From contig JAGEMR010000094.1 of the NCBI GenBank assembly GCA_021030915.1, positions 61,600-125,599 of the forward strand: a stretch of DNA of 64,000 nucleotides, written 5' to 3'. Position 1 is the stretch's first letter. Each line of letters starts with the position of its first letter. The notes under the pieces are model-generated. The model ran no database searches, was not told where the DNA came from, and saw only the letters and a program-made list of their open reading frames with translations. The translations under genes were made by a program, and so were the position numbers. This document shows positions 43,860-55,560 of this stretch, in pieces. Source of the DNA: Astrothelium macrocarpum (taxonomy: Eukaryota > Ascomycota > Dothideomycetes > Trypetheliales > Trypetheliaceae).

Positions 43860-45320
43860 TTATGGCTTTCCCGATTTAGCCACCACTTTCGAATATGCCC
43901 ACTGAGAAAATTTGAGGCTTGGTTCATCGAATAATTTGGTGGTGACCTCTGCAACCCAGAGAGTCACCGGCAAAAGGACCAGGTGTGGGAGGAGGAAACT
44001 CAGCTCCAACCCGAGTGGACCCACTCTGGGTATCGGAAAGATGTTGACCCAATCGGGAATGTTGTTTTGGTGTGTTTCCTTGAACCATCCGGTTGCAGCA
44101 TAGACACGATCGCCCAAAGTCCAAAGTACCGGGCCATGAATCAGGTACAACGAAAAGGATATGCGCCCAAGGTACTGGCAGAAAGGCGTCTCGAAGAACT
44201 TTCTGAGCCACGGTATCCGCGGGACTGAAGCAACGAGGAAAGATGCCGCCCAAAACAGGTAGAACCATTTATAGTCGAAAACCGCTTGTGGCTTCAAAAA
44301 TGATAGATAGTACCATCCGCGTGATGCTCTCAGGACATTCACATCAATATTCTGAGAAGGGATACCGCCAAGATACATGCTGATGGCAAAGAGGTGGAAG
44401 AAGATGAGCTCTTTGAATGGTTCCAATCGCGAGAAGAAGCGAGGCAGATTTTTGTTCTCTGCGAGGGTGTCGAGGTCACAGAGTAGCATGCCCGATACAA
44501 AGAGAGCACAGTACCAGCCGTCCGCGATGTACATGAAGTAGAAGATGAGTCCAGCCTGACACCATAAGCGGGCATTCCTTGTGCATTTCGAGAGTGCTAC
44601 TAGGGAAACGTAAATGATCATGGAGCCTTTGAACTCAACCGGAATCGACCAGGAATGGAAATTGTACGTAAACCAGGGTTCGCCTCCAAGTCTATACACG
44701 AAGCTGAAGTTCTTGAACTCTGAGTACCAAGCCCACAGTTCGCCGCTGAAATTTGCTTTTTTGTCAGCAGCTGCAGCCCAAATGCCGAAAGCATGCCAGG
44801 ACAACATGTAGAGAAATGTAGTTCCAATGAGCGGGATATAGAGTCGTGGCCATCGCCTGAACGATGCAGATGCTATGTTATCCAGGAACTTTTGATAATC
44901 GCCGGCTTGAAGCAAAGACATTGGCTTCACAGACAAGGCGAATCCAGATATAATGAAGAAGGTGGTGACAGCATAATGGCCACCAGTGAAAAAATTCCGG
45001 ATTCCTGGCAGACAGGCAAAGTAATAATTTTGCTCATAGCCAAAAGCGTTCTCAAAGATTGCATTGTTGTTGCTTGCATCGTGAGCCCACAGTTGATGAT
45101 GGTGCCAATACACCAAAAATGCTGCGAATCCTCTCAGACCATCAAGATATGCAGTGCGCCTGAGTGGTTTCCGCGGAGCAGCGGCTTTCTTGGGCAAAAA
45201 CGAGGGCCGCGAGAACTTTACGCTCCATTTTGTTGAAGTCGTGTTCACAGGTTTCTCGACGTCAGTCCTTACCTCCTCCCAGTACCCTTGGTCCAGTAAG
45301 CCTTCATGTCTGGGAGGCAT
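43860..45320 (-). CDS. acyltransferase-3 family membrane O-acyltransferase
   Basis: Single exon, 486 residues. The family signature TAYLDGLRGFAAFLVYWHHHQLWAH (about 55-80) carries the His used in acyl transfer. It is followed by GHYAVTTFFIISGFALSVKPM, WSIPVEFKGSMIIYVSLVAL and about eight further hydrophobic segments to the C-terminus. Acyltransferase-3 proteins move acetyl or other acyl groups from the cytosol onto extracytoplasmic sugars or lipids; fungal members are mostly uncharacterised. It is divergent from a GT32 gene and next to a type II membrane protein, so O-acylation of a surface glycan is a reasonable proposal. No introns. Confidence 0.9.
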   Translation of the reverse strand: MPPRHEGLLDQGYWEEVRTDVEKPVNTTSTKWSVKFSRPSFLPKKAAAPRKPLRRTAYLDGLRGFAAFLVYWHHHQLWAHDASNNNAIFENAFGYEQNYYFACLPGIRNFFTGGHYAVTTFFIISGFALSVKPMSLLQAGDYQKFLDNIASASFRRWPRLYIPLIGTTFLYMLSWHAFGIWAAAADKKANFSGELWAWYSEFKNFSFVYRLGGEPWFTYNFHSWSIPVEFKGSMIIYVSLVALSKCTRNARLWCQAGLIFYFMYIADGWYCALFVSGMLLCDLDTLAENKNLPRFFSRLEPFKELIFFHLFAISMYLGGIPSQNIDVNVLRASRGWYYLSFLKPQAVFDYKWFYLFWAASFLVASVPRIPWLRKFFETPFCQYLGRISFSLYLIHGPVLWTLGDRVYAATGWFKETHQNNIPDWVNIFPIPRVGPLGLELSFLLPHLVLLPVTLWVAEVTTKLFDEPSLKFSQWAYSKVVAKSGKP

Positions 45321-46246
45321 CTGTCAATGGAGCGATGTTGATTATGAGTTGCAGTCTTGACAGACTTTGAAGGACATGAGAATAATCTTCAATGGATTTG
45401 GAATTGGAAGACTTGCTGCGAGTGACGTCCCAAGGAGACGATCCGGATAAGAGCATCAATAGCAGTGAAATGTAAACGTCCGCTACCTGAGTACGGTACC
45501 GAGAGCGTGAAAAATACTATCCTTGATCCCAGGAAATTGGCACCATTCCCCACAAGCAAAAAGCGACATCAACCATGGTAATTGATTCCAGTCGATCATC
45601 AGCCTGCTTCAGATCTATTGGAGGGGAGTGGTGGCGTTATCGGTGTTGCGCCGCTTGTGCATGGTACATCTGCCTGATCTGCCTTGCTGATCACATGGGA
45701 AGAGACAAGTTGCTCTATTCTTCCGAGGCAGAACCTCAGTCATATGCTACGAACTAGCACGGCTGGGTACATAGTACCTAGGTCTGCAACGGCACGGGCA
45801 ACGGCCTCACACAGGGGACCTGACTAAACCGAATCAAGTGCGGCAGCTACCCCACACTTGCAGTAGCGTGCTTCCCCGCTCGCCGCCGGCGTCCTGCAGT
45901 GTGGAGAATTAATTGAGGGAAAATGGGCATACCTCTGCTAACCCTACCACCCTTATCAAGGTTCTGGCTGGCATTGGTACCACGGCCCGTCCAATGTCCT
46001 ATGATTTACGTCACTTTCCTGCTTAGCGACTCGTAACAAGGTGGTCGACCTCGGTGTAGTCTGTCAATCCTAGTCATGGACTTATCACCCTGCGCGTACA
46101 GGGTGAGCCGAAATTTGTGCATAGGAGATCTGGAAAAACAATAGTGAGAGGCTTTCGTAGCTCCGTGTATAAGCTCGATATGCATCCTGTATCCGTTCCT
46201 GTCAACCACAAGATCCTTTCGTCTCTCCAGAGGCAACGACGCAAGG
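45321..46246. promoter_or_regulatory. divergent promoter, acyltransferase-3 / GT32
   Basis: 926 bp. It contains CCAAT at 45991-45995 and a bZIP-type TTACGTCA at 46006-46013, both about 240 bp from the GT32 ATG. No gene is seen inside. Shared control of the two genes is possible. Confidence 0.5.
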
Positions 46247-47632
46247 ATGCATGCAACAACATCGCAGTTTAGGAACAGGCTGCCCAAGCAAATTCGAAGG
46301 GTCCTGCCAGCCTACATTGCATTCGTCGTCCTTGTCATCTTTTTGTTAAATGCTGATCTCCTGGTCTCCTCTGTGAAACACGCCCCAAAGGTCAAACGCG
46401 ACACGAAGCATCAACCCGTGGCATCGATAGGAACCAAGTTCCCTAAGAAAATATGGCAAACATGGAAGATTGGTCCACTTGGATTCGAGGAACGAGACTC
46501 ATTGACTGCCAAAACATGGACATATAAAAATCCGGGCTTCAGGTATGAAGTCTTGACAGACGACAATGACCTGGAATACGTGGAAACCCATTTTGGACCA
46601 AACGGGCTGAATCGTCTTGACATTATTGATATGTACCGATCCCTCAATGCGAAGATCATCAAGGCCGACCTTTTGCGTTATCTCGTCATGTACGTGGAGG
46701 GCGGAGTTTATACCGACATTGACGTTGAGGCATTGAAATCTGTGAACAGATTCATTCCAGACCGATATGACGAAGCTGATGTGGACATGGTGATTGGTGT
46801 TGAAATTGATCAGCCTGATTTCAGTCAGCATTCCGTTCTTGGGAAGAAGTCAAAGTCTTTCTGTCAATGGACATTTATGTGCAAGCCGAAGCTTCCTGTC
46901 ATGTTGACTCTTGTCGACAATATCTTGCGGTGGCTCAATGACGTTGCTGAAAAACAAAATGTACCAGTGTCAGATATCGTGCTTGATTTTGACGAAGTCA
47001 TAAGTGGCACTGGTCCTTCGGCTTTTACGGAGGCTGTCTTGGAATACATGAGCCAGCGGGCTGGCTCACAAGTGACCTGGGATACTTTCCACAATCTACA
47101 AGAGTCCAAGCTTGTTAGTGGAGTATTGGTGTTGACCGTCGAAGCCTTTGCAGCAGGTCAGGGTCATTCGGACTCAGGGAACCACAACGCTCGGACGGCT
47201 TTAGTGAAGCACCACTACCACGCTTCTGGATGGCCGACGAACCATCCGCGATTCCATCATCCCGTGTTCGGCGAAGTGGAAAGATGTAACTGGGAGCCCG
47301 AATGCGTTAGCCAGTGGGATGCCGACGTTGCTGCTTTTGAACTTCTGAGTCCAGAAGAAAAAGCAAACCGGATTGCGATGAAAGAAGCCGCGGACGCACA
47401 GGCACAATTGCAACCACCGCCACCGTTTGGCGAACCCCCTCAGCAATTTGCGCCACCTCAGCCTTTCCAGCCTCTTCAGGCTCCTCCACAATTTCAGCCT
47501 CTTCAAGCTCCTCAACAACCCTTTCAACAACCTATGGAGCCATTCCAGCCTTTAGAGCAGGGTCAGCCAGGTCAGCCAGGTCAGCCAGGTCAGCTACCTC
47601 AACCAATCTATGACCCTGCTTCTCCACAGTGA
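46247..47632 (+). CDS. GT32 (Och1-like) glycosyltransferase with Pro/Gln-rich tail
   Basis: Single exon, 461 residues. A basic tail and a membrane span (about 24-45, YIAFVVLVIFLLNADLLVSSV) precede the GT32 domain: FPKKIWQTWKIGPL, LTDDNDLEYVETHF, KADLLRYLVMYVEGGVYTDIDVE with the DxD metal site (about 155), and HHYHASGW near the end. Och1-type enzymes add alpha-1,6-mannose or related sugars in the Golgi. The last 80 residues are unusual for the family: repeats of QPFQPLQAP type, then PGQPGQPGQ, made by a 9-bp tandem repeat. The tail follows the normal domain, so the enzyme looks intact. Confidence 0.9.
   Translation: MHATTSQFRNRLPKQIRRVLPAYIAFVVLVIFLLNADLLVSSVKHAPKVKRDTKHQPVASIGTKFPKKIWQTWKIGPLGFEERDSLTAKTWTYKNPGFRYEVLTDDNDLEYVETHFGPNGLNRLDIIDMYRSLNAKIIKADLLRYLVMYVEGGVYTDIDVEALKSVNRFIPDRYDEADVDMVIGVEIDQPDFSQHSVLGKKSKSFCQWTFMCKPKLPVMLTLVDNILRWLNDVAEKQNVPVSDIVLDFDEVISGTGPSAFTEAVLEYMSQRAGSQVTWDTFHNLQESKLVSGVLVLTVEAFAAGQGHSDSGNHNARTALVKHHYHASGWPTNHPRFHHPVFGEVERCNWEPECVSQWDADVAAFELLSPEEKANRIAMKEAADAQAQLQPPPPFGEPPQQFAPPQPFQPLQAPPQFQPLQAPQQPFQQPMEPFQPLEQGQPGQPGQPGQLPQPIYDPASPQ
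47561..47594 (+). repeat. tandem repeat of GGTCAGCCA (about 3.8 copies)
   Basis: Three exact 9-bp units and a partial fourth, in frame, encode the (GQP)n end of the GT32 protein. Confidence 0.85.
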
Positions 47633-50600
47633 GAAGAGGAAAACGGTTTGGATAAGAGTTTCCAGGCGTGATGTCTGTCGTCGCGAAACAATTATCTAAT
47701 CATTCAATGATAGAACGCTGAATGAATTCGAGAGGAGGGGACTTTGAAGAAGCAAAACCGGGCAATTGCGGAGTTCCGCTAGTCTAAGTCTAGCGAGGTA
47801 CTATGAGGGCGTGTCAATCCATTGAGCATGCTCAATTCAATATGAGGGGTTGGAAGAGTAGTGAGATACCATATCAGCGTTTCGATGCATTTGTGAATAC
47901 TGTTAATGATTGTAAATATGTTCGATATTTCCGTAATTAGACATAGATGATGGACTTTTCCTTTTGTCCGTTCATATAAAATCTATGAATCCACATTCAC
48001 AATGATCCTTGACCATGACACGCTTGTTGTCATGCACACGTTAAGTAACTTGATTGCGAAGACGCAAACATCTAGAGTTAATAGACATCGCACTGATGGA
48101 CTTTTGGCAAATTCGTACTTGAAGTTTTCCAATGCTATCGAGGACATGTGATCCTTTTGCCGGCATTCATCTTGAATCTGGTATGATATCAATGGCAGGT
48201 GGGTGACCCATATCTGGTCCACAAGGTTTGGTTCTACTCAACACTGTCACTACACCTCGTATCTTTCCACAGTGATAGAAAAGAAAGACTGTTGGGTTTT
48301 CGCGGTGTTCAATTACGTCATTGAGATTTGGCCCCCATTAGCCCTTGAAATTATTCATTTCCGAGGTATCCGTACTGCATTGTTGAACGCATTACCGCGA
48401 CAGACATCTTCTGTTTTTCATATTCAGTGGCACTTTCTCGATTCTATCCTCAGTCTTACGGACTAGCGTTTTAACGGTAATACGATACAAGCATTGTACT
48501 ATTGTGAGGAAAGCTATGAATTTGGCCGAATGGGACTCAGAAATTTCACCTCAGATCCCCTGGTAGACATGGTAAGCAGTCAGAACCATAGTAAAGCTCG
48601 AGTGGTAAAAGAATTTGTTTCGGCTATCACTTGAAATTTCAAAGTACTTACTGTGTACTAGCTCTCCGTCGTCAGGTAACCGTGCTACTACCCAGTTACT
48701 GGACCAATGACTCTCATAGAATATGAGGTCCTTTTCGCCCACCTCTTTTCTAGGTGTCAAAGTAAAACTCACATCATCATACTACGCATTGGACCCGCTG
48801 GTTCGCTTAATTTTGAGGTCATATGGATGATCATTGCCGATACAGCCGTCTACAGGGCATTGATGACTGAAAGACCCAACATCGCTTGCCAGGTTTTTGG
48901 ACCTTGATTGTGGCTATCTAGCAATAATCCATTCGGTTAACCGATTATGCCAAGCCAGGAAGGTCCTCCAGATTTTCTTGCAGTGCCAATCCATGAGGAA
49001 ATGGTCTATGAAAGGACGATAGGTGATGTCCATGTAGGACCGTAAAAAACTCCAGCTTTGACTCGATCAGACTCATGGCATGCAATCGTATCAACTAAAT
49101 CGTTAATTCTTGGGCCTCGCATAGATTTCGGTACTTTGGGTATCAAATCCACTGTTGGTCTTACATCTCGGCTGGAATAATCACTGTCTCTAAGGGCTGT
49201 GACATAGTCGACACATTCGGGCGGACAATCTCTGATGCTATTCAGGCATTAAATGCTAATTATAGACGCGGACAAGATTGACCCAGCAGTTCAAGTGTTA
49301 AGTGTAAGGCAAGAGTACAACTACATCACATTCATCTCCTCGAAACCTGACTTCAAGATGGCGAGATTTGTTCTTTCAATAAAATGATGTTGAAATTCGT
49401 GTCAGCAGATGGGAAGCAAATGACCTCGAAATTCCTGGAAGCAATTAAAGACATCCAATCTGAAATTTTGCATTCAGATTTTTCCTGTGCCAAAGGAAGA
49501 GTTCCAAAAGGGGAGGAATGAATAGGAACCCATAAAGATCCGGCCTTTTCATTTGTCAAGGCTAAAATCGAGAGACCCGATGCATGTAGGGACATAGATG
49601 AGCTGGCTAAATCCGAGTTCATCGTTGTCAAATTCGAAGCGTGCAATGGCAATAACGATTATCTGTCAAAGCCTATAAGGACGGGAATGAAGACTCGGGA
49701 TGGTGTTGTAGCATACAGTCCCGAAAACCCGGGTGCAGAAGGAGCCCGCAGCGGAGACGATACAGTATGTCCATCGGGACAGGCGATTTAGCTTTCTGTT
49801 GAATCATCAAGCGTTCTGACAAAAACAGGATAATTTCGACGCGACCGTGAAGCACAAGGACAAGGAGAACGCAGCATAATACGAAATTTTCAATTTTGTT
49901 CGAATAAGCCTCGTAACCAAGGCAAGATCTTATCCGATAGGAAAGGAGTCGGCCAGCGGAATGCTACACTGACAAGTACCAAAGTCAGTCTTGACCTCGA
50001 GTAGGATAACCTATCATTAAGATCCCAGTCGGTCTTGATTCTACCGGCATTCCCTAGGAATTCCTTTACATCACAAAGCGTTCCCGAAAGGTACTCTTGT
50101 TAATTGGTCTCGTACCATCGACGACCTATATGACGAAGTGTTGGACCGGCGACCGACTTCGGGTTACCGGCACCATCTCTCCAGAGGCTTGCCAATAGCA
50201 AAGGTACAAGCCCCATGATGTCCGGGAATGCACAAGTATTGTATGCATCGTCATATATGATAAGAGTAGGACTAGCAGGAGTCCGGCGCACTTTAGAGCT
50301 CTACCATTACAATGGCGAAGCTCGCTGTCTTGTAGAAAGCGGTCGAAGCCTGGATTAACTAGAAGAGACGTCTGCTTCATCTCGGTCCGAAACCTACCTA
50401 AATCAGAATCACGTATTAAACGGAGTGTATTACCATCGTGGTTGTGATACTGACAGGCCGATATAAGGCCTCCGTGAAAGCCGAGGACAAGATGCCCCAG
50501 GCGCACTGGTCTTGCAGAGGCGCGCGGTTCTGCACGTCTTGAGTTGCTAAAGGGTCTCGTCCGTTTGCTGCATGTGAATTTAGAAAAGAAACAAACAACA

Positions 50601-50975
50601 TATGTACCGTCCACTGTCAAAGCAGATTGCCACATTGTCACATTCGTCCGCATGAATGCCCCATGTCCACGTCACAGTCACCCCCCAGCCATTTCGCATT
50701 GTCTCTCCTATCCTTGCTGTTTAATATCACGTTCGTGTCATAACATGATTATATGGATTTGAGTAAACGCGATCTCCTAAATCTGATTGCATGTCCAGTC
50801 CCGAATTCATTGGAATACACTTAAATCAGTGTCAGTCACGCCTGCTGCGGAAAGCCCTATTTAGTCTTAGGAAAGATGGGATGCTAAATCTAACATCGTA
50901 TTGAGTGTACCTATATGACGACTAGAATTCTGGATGCCCCGAGTTTTCTTCAACTTTGTGTTTCAGTTTACAATC
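47633..50975. other. gene-poor stretch (3.3 kb)
   Basis: Nothing recognised. Frames of 99 aa (49353-49652 -) and 175 aa (50126-50653 -) have no familiar motif. On the + strand, 49350-49620 reads as two short Lys/Glu-rich open pieces broken by stops, which might be a decayed gene. Confidence 0.5.
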
Positions 50976-51764
50976 TCACTCGACTACAAACTTCACCTTC
51001 ACGACTGCACGCAGATCCACATTGTGTGGTCTCATGTTCAAACTCGATTGCTGGTTTGCAGCGCCTGGATAATTTCGAGGCGTCTGGTGCATCTCATCCG
51101 GGTTGTCGAGAAAATCGTCAAATGTGAAATCTGCTAGCGGATCACCTTGCGCCTGCTGCGGCATTCCTCCAAAACCAGCCACACTCCCGTCATTTACCTC
51201 CTGCATGTGAACTGCCCGCACAATGGTGTTTGCACCCAATGCTGTCGTGGCATAATCTCTTGCTTTGGTCATTGCGTCCTGCATAGCCTTCTTCCTGTTC
51301 TCTCTCGCAAGCTCATCGCGTGTCTCGTCTGTCAGATCCCAAGTTACACGATTGACGGTGACAAATTCTTGAGAGGCCAGATCAGTAGCGATGTCGCTCA
51401 AAACTACAAAGTCTTTAAACTTGACGGTAAAGGATGTGTTGGCACCATATTGCCGCCCGTCCTGGATGTGCTCCCTTTTGTCCTCGTCCCAGTGCGTCTT
51501 CATCCACGTTCGCGTCGAAATACCCTGCATCATCCACCAAGTGATGGCCGCATCAGGGCTAGGATGACCTGTGTTGGAATCTTTGGCATTGAGAGGACCG
51601 AAGAGAGCCTGTAAGTCTTTGCTAACTTTAGTGACGTCTTCGGATACCTTTGCTTTTGATGGCCCATCGGAGGAGACAGAAATGAACAAGATGCCACGTT
51701 CAGCAAGGCGAGAAATAATTGAAGAGCCATTAAGGTGGATTTCAAGGGGTTCTTTGGAAGCCAT
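50976..51764 (-). CDS. SIMPL (DUF541) domain protein
   Basis: Single exon, 262 residues, starting MASKEPLEIHLNGSS. It has the SIMPL pattern: an N-terminal strand-helix (ERGILFISVSSDGPSKAKVSEDVTKVSKDLQALF), a central YGANTSFTVKFKDFVVLSDIATDLASQEFVTVNRVTWDLTDET, then RENRKKAMQDAMTKARDYATTALG and a last beta strand LRAVVKVKFVVE. SIMPL proteins are mainly bacterial (periplasmic BP26-like); one animal member is an IRAK1-binding protein. No signal peptide or membrane segment is present, so this one should be cytosolic. Function in fungi is unknown. Intact and intron-less; it sits alone in a gene-poor stretch, which could mean old lateral transfer. Confidence 0.8.
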   Translation of the reverse strand: MASKEPLEIHLNGSSIISRLAERGILFISVSSDGPSKAKVSEDVTKVSKDLQALFGPLNAKDSNTGHPSPDAAITWWMMQGISTRTWMKTHWDEDKREHIQDGRQYGANTSFTVKFKDFVVLSDIATDLASQEFVTVNRVTWDLTDETRDELARENRKKAMQDAMTKARDYATTALGANTIVRAVHMQEVNDGSVAGFGGMPQQAQGDPLADFTFDDFLDNPDEMHQTPRNYPGAANQQSSLNMRPHNVDLRAVVKVKFVVE

Positions 51765-53843
51765 CGTGTTGGGAATACACCAAAGTTTACTTGGAAATGG
51801 TGACTGTCAATGAGGCACCGTTTGGAGTATTTGAGAAATATGAAATCAAGATTGAAAGGTCTTAGATCCTCGAATGGGTCTTCGGCTCTTCTTAAATATT
51901 GAGCGGAGAGGAGCATGACTCTCATTAGTTGCAAAGAAAAGTTCCCGCTCCAAGAAGTAGGCAGAAGGATGGTGGGCCTCAATCGATGCCTAGCCAAATA
52001 GGGGCCTAAGGTGGCCTGCCGTTGTGCTGCAAGCGGCCGTCACAATGCATTTTCAGTACGATCTGAAACGCAAGAGTGAGGCTAGGAAATTTTGCGTTAT
52101 CTTCCTTGAGAGAATTGGCGTATTGATTTCGTGCAAAGTGTTAGTTCTACTTACCGACTACAAAACTATGAGTAATTCACGGAAAGACCAAAGGCCCATA
52201 ATGTTGATACAATGGACCATGCGATAAAATGGCAAAAATCGCATCACTAATCGCGTGCCCACGACTGCAGTCACTGCGTCGCAAAAATTGAGTCGACTGG
52301 GGCTCTGTTCAGAGGTCCACCGCATTAAACGACTGTACTTTCTGATTGGGCGTCTACCCAAAAGAGTGTATAGCTGCCAAGCCTGAATGTAAACATGGCT
52401 GCCAATGAGGATGGTGAATTCTTAAGCCACTGCTCCATTCGTTCAAGGCCCAGTGCTTTTTGTATTCCGGGAATCGTGCTTGACTGGCCCAGCTTCAAGA
52501 CATTCGGTTATCGACAGCCCTCCTAAATGAGGCTTGCTCATTCCATAGCTGATCGAATCTGAAACGCAAATAAAGGGCAAAGAGCTTAGGATAGTTGCTC
52601 AGCGAATTTGGAGATCGATAGGTTCTCGAGCGGTCAAAGACACGAAAAAGCACATTGAGAAAGCAGTCATGTCTCCTCGTTGACGATCTCTGACGTGGCT
52701 ATTGGCTCGAGCTCGCGCTAGCCTTATTTCCACTACCATCGGAAAAAAATAAGGAAATGTACGTGGTGTCGAACTTGTCTGAACCGATCGCAAATGCTAC
52801 TTTGCGTAGCCTGTCAGACGCAGTGATGGCGGCGATGTATCGATCATGATTCGGCTAGGACTCCAAACTGTACGATCTCTCCAAATGACGACCCAAACCA
52901 CGCTTTGAACGCAAACAAACGGACATGCGAATCTATCCTCCCCAAGCCTATCACCAAGATAACACCGAGTCTCGTGAGACGTTACCAATACAGTGTGTGA
53001 TGATCCATCAAGTGCGATACATTCAAGTCAGTCAAGAGGAAAGGAAATTTTCAAACAGACTCAACTGCATTTCTGTTCACCCTTGAAGACGCTCAGGCGC
53101 CCTTTAAGAAAGATTAAGGGTTGTGGCAGTGGCTGGGGTGAGAGTCTCCAGAAAAGAGACCGTTGTCAGCTCATCAAGATTCCGCACGAAGCCTGGTACA
53201 ACACAAATTGGCTGTGGCGAAACACACGAAACATAATCCTCATGGACAAAGAAATGATATTGCGGTGACGAAAGTTTCCCAGGTCAGGAAAGGAGACGAG
53301 CGTCGATCAAGAATTTCAGGCAAGTACTCTCGCTGAGGCATTGATGGAGCATATAAGCCATCACGTCCAAACCATTAAAAAGTCCTCTGTTTTCTTCAAG
53401 ACGTCAAAAACGCAATCCGGGACCTGATCGCATATCTGTGGCTTATCCAAGCGAGAGCCCCGAGGCCTTGATGCATCAAGCGGAATTAGTGACAGTTGCT
53501 GTCGAGATACTTGACCTGCCGAACATATATTGAGGAGACCTTTAATACGATCCCAAGCTATCACAAACCTTCCAGAAGGTACCAAACTACACCTCGAAGA
53601 GTGGTACTATACATGATTTATTGTTGATCTCTTCAACGTGTGTCTAGCGAATTGATCATTTAGGCAGTGTACGACATTTTTTAGTGCAACCCCTGGCGAT
53701 GTTAGATATGAGATAGATTGGATTCGGCCTACATTTCGCACACAAATCTCCTATGGAATGAGACCGTGTTGCCTCGGATCACGTCATTTCAATTTTTAAC
53801 AAATTATCATATCTTTGTCCCTGGGCCACCCAACGCATCCTAA
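51765..53843. other. gene-free stretch (2.1 kb)
   Basis: Only short, overlapping frames. No repeat or transposon signature seen. Confidence 0.55.
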
Positions 53844-55560
53844 TTACCATTCCAATTTGTCGGAACTCACTTGATGAAAGCTCAGCAATAGCTTATCCCC
53901 AACAGGCGCCGCGAGTACAGAATCAAGCTGCGCCATTCCGCTGTGGTCTTCGATACGAGTTTCGAATTGGGCATAAGTAGTCGCAGTTACTGCTTTAATC
54001 ACTATCGACACTTTTAGCAATCGATTTTCTCCAAACTTGACTTACGTAAACACGTTACTCACTGCGCATCGCAAGATCGTTTCCTATACATATTCTGGCA
54101 CCGCTTCCAAACGTCCATAACCACTTTTCCATTTCTTTTCGTTGTTTCGTTTCAGCTCTGAGCCAGCGCTCTGGTTTCCATTTCTCTGGTTCGGGAAATA
54201 CATGAACGTTACGGTGGAGCACATAACTTGATGCAGTAATCACCGTTCCCGCCGGGATGTATTGATCCTCGCCAATGTTGCATCCAGAAGAGGGGACGAC
54301 CCGTGGCCAAGGCCCTGGACTAGGCGTATAACGGCGTAGCGTCTCCATGACGATTGCGTGCAGAAGAGGCAGCGTATCAATCTGTTGCGCTGTCGACATA
54401 TGGGATGAATCAACATGATTTAGGGTCTGGATTTCCGCTCGAAGCGCCGATTGGACTGAGGGATGCTGCGAGAGTGTGTACATAATGTAAGTCAGTACAA
54501 CGCCCGTCACATCATAGCCAGCGAGTAAATGGTCTAGAAGCTCTGCTTCCAGAGTCACTCTTGCAGATTGTTCAGATAACGAGGAATACTGTAGCTCTTT
54601 CCATAACAATGTGAATACAGTCTCTTGCCCTTTGCGATAATTTTCGTTGGGTTTAGCAGCCTGCAACGCATCGGCTTGAAATGCCCTCTCACACAAGTCA
54701 GAGAACCATGCCGAAAGCGCTTCCCGCGAGCCAGAGGATTTTGAGGCAATAGGCCAAGCCTTGATGCTGGAGAAGAGCTTATGAGAGAAAAATTCGCCAC
54801 GCCAGGAATAGCCTGCGGGCAGACCTTGAAAAAGGCCAAAATGGTACTTGGCCTGCGCGTCGTCACGAAAGAAATTGGTGAACTGGCCATCTCCAAAAAG
54901 CCAGGCAGTCATCATGTCAACCAATAATGCCTTGTTCATTCGATGCACATCCACGACCTCCTGCGACGCAGCCAAAGCATCCAACTTACTCTGCCAATGG
55001 TCACCAACTTTGGATCGCAAAAGAGAGTCGAGAAATACTGAATTCTGAATAGTCGTCCGGGAATAGGTGGAGGCGAAAATTCGCCTGCGCTCCATATGCT
55101 GTCGTTTTGAAGTCATGGTGAACATTACAGGGTTTGAGCTAAGGCTTCATTGAACGAATGACTCGAATTCGTAATTAGAATATACTCACTCGTCTTCGCG
55201 AAATACATTCTGATACCAGAGCGGTTTATCGAAATTACTGCTATACACAACTTGTACCCCATTCTCGATGAAGTTGATACTGATCTCATGCGGCCCAGTC
55301 CTAACGATAGGCCCCAGTCGCTCGTGTGCGCGCAGCAAGGCTCGATTCTCACAGCCATGCCACTTCTGCCAGAGGATCCACAATCGGGAAAATCGAGTTA
55401 CTGGATGTACACAAGGTAGCTTGGCGAGAGGCGACAAAAAGGCATTACGGAGAGTTATGGCGAGGTATGTACCAGAAAGTACTATGAAAAGGCCAAGAGC
55501 AAGCGAAGGGAATGGTGAGGAGGCATAGGTAGTACGTACAAAATTCGTGGTGCCGATCAT
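53844..55560 (-). CDS. cytochrome P450 monooxygenase
   Basis: Three exons (55560-55190, 55138-54063, 54010-53844; introns of 51 and 52 nt) give an intact 537-residue protein. Order: N-terminal membrane anchor (FPSLALGLFIVLSGTYLAITL), Pro-rich hinge (LSPLAKLPCVHPVTRF), MTSKRQHMERRRIFASTYS, I-helix LLAGYDVTGVVLTY (Thr retained), K-helix ETLRR, PERW, and the heme loop FGSGARICIG with the ligand Cys near 470. The last exon adds the C-terminal sheet. A microsomal monooxygenase of unknown substrate, of the type found in secondary metabolism or xenobiotic clearance. No biosynthetic core enzyme lies nearby in this window. Without the first and last exons it would look truncated, but phases agree (GA|C and A|TG). 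Confidence 0.9.

Noticed and set aside
53844..55560. Reading the P450 as a pseudogene because the main frame lacks both ends
   Set aside because: Two short introns restore an intact N-terminus and C-terminus in phase; there is no frameshift or internal stop.
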